NCBI GenBank assembly: GCA_030077755.1
Contig: JAQJZZ010000013.1
Span: forward strand, 1,178,001 to 1,242,000
Reading direction: 5' to 3'
DNA: 64,000 nt
Origin: Filosporella fistucella
Taxonomy: Eukaryota; Ascomycota; Leotiomycetes; Helotiales
Both the position numbers and the translations under genes were made by a program. Positions 10,921-20,304 of this stretch are shown here, in pieces. Below the pieces are notes generated by a model. It was not told where the DNA came from. It saw only the letters and a list, made by a program, of their open reading frames with translations, and searched no databases. Each line of letters opens with the position of its first letter. Positions within the stretch are counted from its first letter, which is position 1.

Positions 10921-11940
10921 AAATTATGTTTTTGTCAACTTTTTTGATTCTGAGAGCTAACGCAAGTTGATTTCAGAATAGGCTACAAAAATAGAATGAC
11001 TCGTTCCGTCTTTTCGAATTAGATAGTTGTTAAAGAGCAGAGAGAGATAATAGGTTGCTGAACTTTTGTTCGACGGACAGGAACATTATATAACTACTTT
11101 AGCTTTACCTTAACTTTTCCCTTTACTTTTGTAGATTCTATGCAGGGGGAAGGACTGTCATGCGGAACAGGTAATGTTCAAGAGGGATGAAAAATGCAAA
11201 GGTGATTTGCAATACAGTATTTACCAATGGTTTTCCAACAGTAACGGAAACTGTCATCTATGGCTTAGAATTGTGGGAAGGTATTTCCAGACCTCGCTAC
11301 ATTTCGCTACCACTCCCGAAGCTCAACCCCAAACCAGTGAAGATTTCACATAAATTCATGACAGAAATCCACTTAGCCAAACTAAAAGCTACGAGGCCAA
11401 ATTGCTTTGGTGATTTACTTTCTTACTCTCTATTTTTTCTTTTGTCGAGACATTTCATTGGCAACGGACAGCTCAACCTTCAAGTGGTTGATACTTGGAA
11501 ACTCCTAAAAGCATGGGCGAAATGTGCAATTCAAAAGATGACGTCCAATTTCTCACTCAGTATCATCTCCAATTTTGACTATGCATTTAAATCTACTCCA
11601 CAAGAGAAATGCTATTTTGAAATGCTAAAAAGTGCATGCTCATGAACTAATCATATTATGCTGCAGCTGTTTTATCTTAGGGCATGCCAGAAGCAATTTC
11701 ATGACCTTAAGCTTCATCAACCAAACACATACATTTGAGTGCAACTAGATACTTCATTTATTTCAAGTATATTGAAGAGGCTCAAATTCTCTTGCCCGTT
11801 CCAGCTCCCTCCCATACCTACCTTACCTTACCTACTTTACACCCCTGCCAAGCCGCAAAGCCACTTGCCGAGGTCCAGCCCAAAACAGCTGACTCCCCTC
11901 CATTTCTTATTTCACCTCAGTTGAACATCATGTCCTCAAA
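10921..11940. other. Intergenic and promoter of the reductase gene
   Basis: About 1 kb. A 152-codon ATG frame (11187-11645) is present but shows no domain or family likeness, and I do not call it. A pyrimidine-rich ACCTT-type repeat at about 11813-11850 lies just upstream of the reductase and is likely core promoter. Confidence 0.4.
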
Positions 11941-12957
11941 ATGACAAACATACTCATCGTGGGTGCCGGGGCAATAGGGGCCTTCTATGCCTCTCGTCTG
12001 GCAACTGCACCATCTACCTTCGTCTCTGTAATCTGCCGCTCAAATCACTCCGCCGTGCTCGCAAATGGGTTCCAAGTCACCTCTCCAAAATACACTTCTC
12101 ATACTTTCCACCCTCACCACACCTTTGCCAACCCGAAAGAAGCGGTCGCAGCAAACATCAAGTGGGACTATATAGTAGTGAGCACGAAAGCTCTGCCGGA
12201 TGTCAGTGATGATTCTGGGATACTAGATGGGCTGGTGGGAGACAGTACAGCAATCGTCTTGATACAAAATGGACTTGGTGTAGAGGAGCCGTACGCAGTG
12301 CGGTTCCCCAGTGCCATTATCCTGAGCGCTGTTACGATTGCCAGTGTAGCACAGACAGCCCCGGGGATAATCAATCATAATAGATGGACGAGGATAAGCA
12401 TGGGACCATATCTGCCCGGTTCAACGACAGAGACGGCACAGAATGAGAAAGAGGGGAGAGCCATTGAAGCGAACAAAAAGTTTGTGCAGATGCTCCAAGA
12501 TGGGGAGATTAAGGATGCAGAGTTATACTCACATTCCAAACTACAGATGGTGAGGTGGCATAAGATTGCTATAAATGCATCCATGAATCCATCCGCCGTC
12601 CTGTCGGGAGGGTCGACTAACAATGCAATGTCTATGGACCCTGAATTATATATTCATTTAAAGGGAGTGATGGACGAGGTGTTAGCGACAGCACCAAAAG
12701 TCTTGGGTACACCATTGCCAAAAGATTTGGCAACCAGCGAAGCTATCTTGAAGAGCACCCAGAAGAATACCAGTGGGAGCAAACCGAGTATGCTACTCGA
12801 TTGGGAGCAAGGGAAATCGATGGAACTGGAAGTCATACTAGGCAATCCCATCCGGATAGCAAGAGAAAAGGGGCTAGAAATGCCTAGGCTACAAAGTTTG
12901 TATGCACTCTTGAGGATGGCACAGGAGAATAGAGAGCGAACGCAAAGCAAACTCTGA
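11941..12957 (+). CDS. 2-dehydropantoate 2-reductase (ketopantoate reductase) with C-terminal SKL
   Basis: A single exon of 338 residues, normal for the PanE/ApbA family. It catalyses NADPH-dependent reduction of ketopantoate to pantoate for vitamin B5/CoA. The N-terminus is a Rossmann fold (ILIVGAGAIGAFYASRL). In the C-terminal helical domain, KIAINASMNPSAVLSGG carries the family KxxxN motif, and the late segment GKSMELEVILGNPIRIA fits the substrate-binding region with its Glu. The protein ends in Ser-Lys-Leu, a canonical PTS1, which suggests peroxisomal import (inference). Fungi carry several KPR-like paralogues, so the exact substrate could differ. It is convergent with the DUF1445 gene, 80 bp apart. 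Confidence 0.9.
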   Translation: MTNILIVGAGAIGAFYASRLATAPSTFVSVICRSNHSAVLANGFQVTSPKYTSHTFHPHHTFANPKEAVAANIKWDYIVVSTKALPDVSDDSGILDGLVGDSTAIVLIQNGLGVEEPYAVRFPSAIILSAVTIASVAQTAPGIINHNRWTRISMGPYLPGSTTETAQNEKEGRAIEANKKFVQMLQDGEIKDAELYSHSKLQMVRWHKIAINASMNPSAVLSGGSTNNAMSMDPELYIHLKGVMDEVLATAPKVLGTPLPKDLATSEAILKSTQKNTSGSKPSMLLDWEQGKSMELEVILGNPIRIAREKGLEMPRLQSLYALLRMAQENRERTQSKL

Positions 12958-13037
12958 TGTTGTCTATGGTATCTTCGCCTGTTCGTGAGAACTCTTCCTT
13001 CGTCTTATAATGGTAAAATATTATATCAATCTCAATA

Positions 13038-13970
13038 TCAATCTTGTTTGATATCCCAGTCGCGACTGTCCAAAACCAACATATGTCCTGGTGCATGTGC
13101 CATTATTGTACCTTGCAGCCCTGCTTTCATTACTGCCTCCTGTGGAGTCACACCACAACCCCAGAACACTGGAATGTCATCTTCGTTTCCCCATTGACTG
13201 CTTAGCGGTTGACCATCAAGTGTAGTAGGCGCATCGCCCCATTCCGGCTTGTCGACATCCTTGATTCCTAATAAGTCCAACGCATCCCAACCCCAGGCAA
13301 TCGGTTCTCCGTGTGTAGCAACGAATGGCCGTGTAATGTCTCTTACTCTCTCGATCTGTGCTTTGCTATATGGTCTCATCGATACGACATAGGTCCCAGA
13401 GTTGAAAACACCGGCCTTGCAAAGAGGGATTCTCGTCCTGTACATCGGGACAATTTTGTTCTGTAAAGTATGTCGGGGTAGTAGTCCAGCATCCGCAAGC
13501 TCTGACTCGAAGCTGAAAGAGCATCCAATAACAAACGCAACATGATCTTCAGTCCACTCGTCCATGATGTCGTCACATTGAAATTTCACCAGCTTGCTGT
13601 CTTTGTACACCATGTACTTTGGGGCATCTTGTCGAAGATCGACTCCAGAAAGTATTTGCTCTCCTGAAAGCCCAGCTACCCAAGACTTCACGAGATCCCA
13701 CTTTCCAGTAGCTTGAGATTCAGCAAGAATGGGACACGGAACTGGATTTCTTGCGCAAAGGAGACGAAAATCGGATGCATATCGAGATGGGAGAATGATG
13801 AGATTTGCTTGAAGGTATGTAGGTGCCAGTCCAGCCGTTGTAGATTTGAGTGTGCCCTCACGACATGCGTGGCGCACCGAGACACCAGTGATGAGCTTGT
13901 TGAGCGTTGGGGCGGTTTTGGGCGTATGTGGAGAAGTCGGTGTAGGGTCAGACTCCAATGATGGCGCCAT
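13038..13970 (-). CDS. DUF1445 (UPF0317, D-glutamate cyclase-like) protein
   Basis: A single exon. I prefer the ATG at 13970 (MAPSLESD, 310 residues); an in-frame ATG at 13991 would add seven. The hallmarks of DUF1445 are present: HVAFVIGCSFSFESELADAGL, the VVSMRPYSKAQIERV segment, HGEPIAWG, the WGCGVTPQEAV turn and the APGHMLVLD end. The family includes bacterial putative hydro-lyases and the C-terminal part of the D-glutamate cyclase DGLUCY, which converts D-glutamate to 5-oxoproline. The activity here is untested. No targeting signal seen. Confidence 0.87.
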   Translation of the reverse strand: MAPSLESDPTPTSPHTPKTAPTLNKLITGVSVRHACREGTLKSTTAGLAPTYLQANLIILPSRYASDFRLLCARNPVPCPILAESQATGKWDLVKSWVAGLSGEQILSGVDLRQDAPKYMVYKDSKLVKFQCDDIMDEWTEDHVAFVIGCSFSFESELADAGLLPRHTLQNKIVPMYRTRIPLCKAGVFNSGTYVVSMRPYSKAQIERVRDITRPFVATHGEPIAWGWDALDLLGIKDVDKPEWGDAPTTLDGQPLSSQWGNEDDIPVFWGCGVTPQEAVMKAGLQGTIMAHAPGHMLVLDSRDWDIKQD

Positions 13971-16223
13971 GATGTGCTGATAAAAGTGCAAGAGAGAAAA
14001 GAAGGCCTGCAGTTCAAGTTATAGATGATATTCTTGACCGTCTGATGATATTCAATCTAATATCAGCCTCACAGGAAGCAGCGGTCCGCGGACATTGACC
14101 TCCGAAAGGTTGATCTTTGGGGGGGCAAAAGTTGGTACAGAATTGAAAAGTTGGTGACACAAAAGCATTATCAGTACAAGACAGATACGGTTCACCTTAC
14201 ATGTGCTACCATGCATGCAAAAGGAAAGAGCGATAATTCCAGGATGGGCTGGTTTGACCCCAAATTGTCTCGTTTAAGCTTTGAGACTTTGACTAATAGG
14301 GGGCGGAAATCCCCGAGCGCAGAACAATTGGGAAATAGGGCATATCTGATCTGATTATCATACATCTCACACTTTTGAGGTTGAAGATAGTGAAATTGAG
14401 CCTCTTGATTTGGTGCGACTTCGCCAATCTCCTATTGTTGCACAAAGGAAGCCGATCTGTCTCAACGCCACATGAGCGATCAGTTCTCCCACCTTTCCCA
14501 CTTTGGAAATACAGGTTTTTCATTAGCGTTGCAAAAGGGTTATCGACATTTCAAAACCTCAAATGAAGATAGCAATTGCCATGAAATGACTGGTGCATGA
14601 GAAGCAGGCCGTAAGCTAAAGATATGTTGCTAAATGCTCCCTAGTTGAATACGCCTAGACGTAAGCATTTAAAGACTTCGTTCTGCGGCAGGGCCTCTTG
14701 AGAATCGTGTTGCATTTTGTCTGGCGAGTAAGAAGTCAAACCATAGGTGAATGATGGCTGAGACACGGTCTGTCCGATGTGGCTTTTTCTAATATGTGCA
14801 TCAAACTTGCCCAGTCCTCAACATCACATGATACCTATGCTTGTGACCCTTCTTTACCGCTTAAGTTGCTGGCGCAATGAAATGATCGGCCATGTTCAGG
14901 CATCCAAAAGAGAAAAATGTAAGCGCTGTAGGGTACCACATACCAATCTCTATCCGCCGTACTTGATCGCTGTTCAGCTGTTTATCTTGGAGTAAACAGG
15001 GACACCACAGGCAATCTAGCTGCTGTGACATCATGAAATCTCTGTCAGAACTAAGAGAGGAAAATACAAAAGACGAAAGATATGAGTATTTTATTCACTG
15101 CTGGACTTACTTGTCTGGCAGCAATTGCATGCAATCCAGTTTGCACGATACGCTTTGAAGCCTTATAACTCTGGCAAACTCGAAATATCACTCCGACCCC
15201 GGTCACAGACAAGGAGAGTCGGACCCGGAAATAGCTCATTATAGATCAAGTGCTCCTCAGTGACATAGGGAATAAGCATACTGATCGGTATTCGAGCAAG
15301 ATCTCCTCCCTGAAAACGAGGAGGATTATGAGTTGAATGATGATATTTCGAAAATTTGTATATGAGTCAAATTATATGATTAACGTTTTCCGGTCCGTTG
15401 TAGCTGCTCATCTCAACCTACAATGAAATATAAAGTGAAATTTGTCATACAGTGACACAATTCTGACATATTGATAACGGTCGCAGAATTCATCTACAAC
15501 GGTTCAATGGAAAGGAGCCCTTGGTGAGGTATTAGACCAAAGAGAAATTGAGGTCCAATTTGGCACACATTTTCCATTTGTGGAATGGTGTTATATGGAA
15601 ATAATTTACGTCGAGCTATTGAGATTTGATAGAATGGTAATCCACTTATGGAAGTTTTCGAGGAATAGCGAATCCAGCCAGGATAGGGTGTTGAAGAAGT
15701 CAAAATAAGCTCAAAGACGAAAAGAATGTTTGACATAGCAGCGCCCAAAAAGTAACGCCTAACCCTCCCAAAGAACACGATAAGGCTGGATCAAAGTAAC
15801 TTTGAGAATATCTGATCGTGAACTCAATTCAGGATTTCAGAGGTCGGTTGCTCTTCCTAGTCAGTAAGTTTAGATGGCACTAGCCTTTGGAGTGAGACAT
15901 GTCAAAAGTACGATTGACGAGGACAAAGTTTGTCCTGAAAGAAGTATTCCAGACATTCCAACGCTCCAGCCTAACATGATCTGTTCAAACCTCAACTTAA
16001 GGTACTCGCCTGGAACCCCTTTTCTTCAATACCTCAGGGTCAAGCCTCCAATATTGTGCTAATACAAATTTGGTTAGCGGTTCAATATCGCCCAACCCAA
16101 AACGTGGTGATCACCTCGAACAAATCCGCATCGCACCCCATCTCGAAAACCACACCTCTCCCCTCAGTGCTCACACTGATAGCTCCTATGCCATCAGCGT
16201 TTCACACCTTCAAACTGGTCCCA
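13971..16223. other. Gene-free region of about 2.2 kb
   Basis: Only ORFs under 100 codons without family likeness. No tRNA, no repeats and no splice-joinable coding blocks that I could support. The last few hundred bases, CT-rich, are probably promoter and 5' UTR of the next gene. Confidence 0.45.
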
Positions 16224-17426
16224 ATGGCATCCACAAATAATCGTCAACCGGCTCCAATTCTACCACCATCAACACCTTCAAATAATGCGCGTCCGTCACC
16301 ACAGCAGAATGGAAATGGCCAACAGCAGGATACGCCAACATCAACACCTACCACCGAGTCGCGAATGAATCCTCCTGCAGTCCCGCGATCACTGATGACG
16401 CCTGCACGCGAGATGCGAGAAAGCTCTGTGGTTTCATCTGCTGGGAGCAGCGCGCGCAAACCACGCCAGAATTTGGAGGAGCGCGATCATATCCTTATGC
16501 TAACCCATTGTTACGAGCAGCGTGGCAATTTTAAAGAGGGGACCAAGGCGCAATTCTGGACGGGCGTGAATACAGCTTTTCAAAGGGACACCGGGAAAGT
16601 TTTGGCGCAAATGAGTGCCACGGTGGGAAGATTGGTAGAGAGCAGAAGACGTCAGATTGCTGATTGGGAGAGTGGAGTAATACCGCAAAAACCCGGAGGA
16701 GAGCTGAATGATAAATTGGATGAGTGGATGGAGTTTTTGAAGACTGAGGATGGTGAGGCAGAGGCCGAGAGAATGCGACAAGTGGATGCGAGACGAAAGG
16801 TTGAGGAAGCTAGGAAAGAGGCAAGAAGACAAGCTATTGCGGCAGAAGCACATGCTCCCCCTCAAAATCCACCAAGCACACAATCACCTCAAGTCCAGCA
16901 AGCTCCACCTCCTCCACAATATCAACAACAGCCTCCTCCCCCGCCCGCCCATATGGTACCTCCGCCACAGCAATACGTACCTCCCCCACCTCCACCGGGC
17001 ACACAAATGATCGTTCCAAATGGGGAGCAAGAAATGAATGGCTATCGACCGCACAAGCGGAAACGTGGAAATGGGAATGGAACTGAACGAGCTCTCACCC
17101 GTGAATTACAGACACAACTCGACCAGCAACATTGGGAAGCTCAACAGCAGCAACAACAATACGAACTCGCGCATCCACCAGAACCACCCCGCCGAGTTGT
17201 AGTTGAGGGACAACTAACGAAAGAAGATTGGAGAGATATCATGGGTAACGACGCCCGGTTACGAGCTCTAGAATCCAAGGTGGAGAGGATCGAAGTCCTG
17301 GTCTCGCAAAACAATAAGCTACTATTACAATTAGTACAAAACCAAAATAAAGAGCGAGACCGGAACGCGGAGGAAGATAGGGTACCAGTTCATCTTGACG
17401 CGGAATTTGAGCGCGATTACCTGTGA
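16224..17426 (+). CDS. Proline/glutamine-rich protein, putative nuclear, with helical core
   Basis: The frame is open from 16056, but the first ATGs are 16188 and 16224. I prefer 16224 (MASTNNRQP, 400 residues). Residues 1-95 are disordered (Pro, Ser, Gln). Residues about 95-190 form a conserved-looking helical block (RDHILMLTHCYEQRGNFKEG, then RLVESRRRQIADWESG) that recalls Myb/trihelix-like DNA-binding folds of fungal proteins. It is followed by a charged helix, poly-Pro/Gln tracts, a basic PHKRKRGN patch, and a C-terminal leucine-rich coiled coil (ALESKVERIEVLVSQNNKLL). A role in transcription is inference only; I do not recognise a named family. Confidence 0.7.
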   Translation: MASTNNRQPAPILPPSTPSNNARPSPQQNGNGQQQDTPTSTPTTESRMNPPAVPRSLMTPAREMRESSVVSSAGSSARKPRQNLEERDHILMLTHCYEQRGNFKEGTKAQFWTGVNTAFQRDTGKVLAQMSATVGRLVESRRRQIADWESGVIPQKPGGELNDKLDEWMEFLKTEDGEAEAERMRQVDARRKVEEARKEARRQAIAAEAHAPPQNPPSTQSPQVQQAPPPPQYQQQPPPPPAHMVPPPQQYVPPPPPPGTQMIVPNGEQEMNGYRPHKRKRGNGNGTERALTRELQTQLDQQHWEAQQQQQQYELAHPPEPPRRVVVEGQLTKEDWRDIMGNDARLRALESKVERIEVLVSQNNKLLLQLVQNQNKERDRNAEEDRVPVHLDAEFERDYL

Positions 17427-18843
17427 GCTTCCCTCCGTCTATATAAGAGGAATATACAAAACGACTGGGAACGTGTACTGAGATTTGTTGAGGTCCGGAC
17501 GATACTCCAAAACGCCTTTGCCGATTCCTTGAGCTTCAAAACTTGACATCAGGGCTTACCGACTATAAAATGATTGCGATACATGAGACTGTATGTGTAA
17601 GAAGTATCCATACAATCAACCCCTCTGTATAGTACGTTCGCTCTCCTACCCCACATGACCCTAAAACTGACGTGTATAGATTCTACTGGCTCTTATAAAT
17701 ACATGTTTGCGCTACAGGAAATAGGAAACGGAAAACTTTTGTTTGGGAATCATGGGCAAGCGTGGAACAAGCGGGCGTTTTTGATACAGGTTTTGCATTT
17801 TTGTGTAAGAGTAGTGCTGGAGGCATATTTGGCAGCGTCGTAAGACTTGAGCGAGAGTCTTTTCAATACCCTTGCTTTTGCGTGTTTTGTTTGTGTTAAT
17901 AGGATCAGGAATACATATTTGTGTCTGAGATTCAGATTTGAGATTGGAGGTCGATAGATTATTAAGTGATGCTGTATTTTGATAAAGTACACTGTTTCCC
18001 TTCTCCAAGTAAAGTGGCTTGAATGTGGCCTCTCCGGGCTAACCGCTTTCTTCACGGCATGCTAAGACATGGAATGATCAGGCAATGGTTGGAAGGTAGC
18101 GGATGTTTACATGAAAATCTTCAACGACCAATGTGTAAATACCAGTGAGTCTTGAAAGTCAAGACATATCTCACATTCAACGCTCGCATATACTTTGAAG
18201 GGTATCACATTTACCACACGCCATCCATCTCCCCTCCTCTAACGATTTCATCTCTGCTTTACTCTGCTCCTCCTCCCAGACTCTCGTCTCATCTTTCTTC
18301 TCATCTGATCTACCCCACCACGCTCACTATTCCTGCCGCATATCTAACAAATGAAACTATTATAGTGGCCGCCAGCTCTCCAAGCCTAAGCAGTCCTGTA
18401 ATCTATCTATACCTGCCAAACCAAGAAAACTGATACACATAGCAATACAATCCATGTACAGCTGGCATAAAGTCAAATTTTACTTCCCACCAAGCTCAAA
18501 TTCGTCCAACAAGTTAACTTTTCTTTACTTTTCTGTTTCGAATGTTGGCCCGTTTTTCCATCCTTTTGTTACTTTCTGCTTTGAAAAATATATCCGTCCA
18601 GCGCAAATTTTAAAGAAAAAGAAAATCGGATTTCGGTAGAGATCCTTTCGAGACGATTCGCTGTACAATTTGGGTTCGGGACGAGAGGACGATGAAATAA
18701 TAGTCCGATAATGTTCGGTGAAGAAATGAAGACCAGACAAGACAATGAGAGAATGAGAAGGGTATAATCCGTCCGCCCAAGCAAACACCTTTAATGAAAC
18801 CTTCCGCCAAGCCAACATAAATTTTGTTCCCACCAAAAATAAA
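17427..18843. other. Intergenic, convergent 3' ends
   Basis: About 1.4 kb between two convergent genes. A pyrimidine-rich tract lies at about 18215-18310. No supported gene. Confidence 0.45.
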
Positions 18844-20304
18844 TCATATGCTCCCAAGTGGCCTGCCAAAATTGAAGCTCGGCTTCAATCTCAATCTCGG
18901 CCCTTCATCCTTCTCCTCCTCGTCCTCTTCTTGCTCTCGTGATAACTGTCGACTCAAAGGAAGAGTAACCTCGCGACTGGAGGCTGATTCGTTACTCGGA
19001 CTGACATTTACGCTCCTTCGTGCTTCTTCCAATTTTTCTGTGAGCCGAGCGAGGAACTCATTATCTGCTGGTGCATCGTTGGTAAGGCCGAGAGGTCCGG
19101 ACATTTCTTGATCGCCATTGTGTTCTTCATCGTGGGTCTCGGCCTCTGGCTCTACATACCCTGGAGCAACGGAAGGTCGATGTTGTACTTCATGATGCTC
19201 TTGCGTTGGGGTAGCACTTCCACTCTCTGCATCTCCACCTAAGAAAGAAAACTTCGATATAGAGTGATTCGGTGTATGACCCGCATGCATAGTTAATCTC
19301 CTATTTTCCGGTTGAGACACAACCTCCAAAGTCTTCTTTCCTTTTGAATCCTTGGAATCTGTTCTCGCCATGTTCGTCACATCTCTTCCAGGTGGGACCA
19401 CATCGGGAGATAACTTTGGTGGAGAACGTCGGGGACTGAGAACTTTGGCTGCAAATGTTGGCGATACCGCAGAGGCTTTTATAGACACTCCCTCCAATTC
19501 CGGTTGTATTTGGGATATATCAATACTTTCAGCTGGTGATTCGATTATAGTGTCGAGATCGTGTGCTGATGGCGATTGCACTCCGAAATCAGATGAAGTA
19601 AGTTCCTTGCTCGTAACACGAATAGCACTCTCCCGAGGTGCAGTGATGGAATCGACACGCATTTCCGACGTCTCAGACGGATCGAATGTTCGGCTTGGGT
19701 TTCTCGGAGCAGGTGCGTAAAACGGACTTCCATCAGCGTCACGACCGGATTCCTGCGGAACAATCTTCTTGGATGCGCTCTCGGCACTGCCAGTAGATAC
19801 CGGATTTGATAAAGGACTGAAGCTCGTTGGTTGTGATCGGTGACTGATAGCATGTGGTATGGAACCTTTCGCCTTCTCTAACTCCATCTCCAGCTCTGCA
19901 ACCCTCGTATACAGCCATTTTCTCTCCTTATCCCACAAAGCTCTCTCCTCGGCCATGACTTCGTCCATCCTCGCTCGATCAGCAGCCATGTGTGCTCTCT
20001 CGCCCTCGTTCTGACTCCTCAATTTCTGTGTATAAGCCCGCCAATCTTCTACCAAAGCCGCAGCACTGTCTTCTGCGCTTCCGCTTCTGGTCTTGGGAGG
20101 TGAGATAGGAGGTTTCTGCGAAGGCGACTGCGATGTGAGAAAAGTGCTTGGGGAGCCACTGCCGCTGTTGTGAGGAGAGATGTAGTCAGGAACGGTCCGG
20201 GGCACGCTCCTTGGAGAAATCATCGAGCTGCTGCGCCCAAAGAGCTTGTCAGGAGAATCGACAGCACCAGATGGCAAAAAGGAATCGAAGGGTTGTTTGG
20301 ACAT
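18844..20304 (-). CDS. Large disordered protein with central coiled coil, function unknown
   Basis: A single exon of 486 residues from ATG 20304. Residues 1-80 are Ser/Pro-rich with many SP sites. Residues about 80-145 form a charged helix (VEDWRAYTQKLRSQNEGERA, then WLYTRVAELEMELEKAK), a likely coiled coil. The rest is acidic and low complexity, with repeated SPxx sites. The C-terminus ends in the basic/hydrophobic RLRLKPSFNFGRP. No enzyme motif. The many SP/TP sites would suit a proline-directed kinase substrate (inference). Confidence 0.72.
   Translation of the reverse strand: MSKQPFDSFLPSGAVDSPDKLFGRSSSMISPRSVPRTVPDYISPHNSGSGSPSTFLTSQSPSQKPPISPPKTRSGSAEDSAAALVEDWRAYTQKLRSQNEGERAHMAADRARMDEVMAEERALWDKERKWLYTRVAELEMELEKAKGSIPHAISHRSQPTSFSPLSNPVSTGSAESASKKIVPQESGRDADGSPFYAPAPRNPSRTFDPSETSEMRVDSITAPRESAIRVTSKELTSSDFGVQSPSAHDLDTIIESPAESIDISQIQPELEGVSIKASAVSPTFAAKVLSPRRSPPKLSPDVVPPGRDVTNMARTDSKDSKGKKTLEVVSQPENRRLTMHAGHTPNHSISKFSFLGGDAESGSATPTQEHHEVQHRPSVAPGYVEPEAETHDEEHNGDQEMSGPLGLTNDAPADNEFLARLTEKLEEARRSVNVSPSNESASSREVTLPLSRQLSREQEEDEEEKDEGPRLRLKPSFNFGRPLGSI

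Noticed and set aside
11187..11645. 152-codon ATG frame in the intergenic region after tRNA-Leu
   Set aside because: No domain or family likeness and no promoter or splice support. A frame this long can arise by chance in AT-rich DNA.
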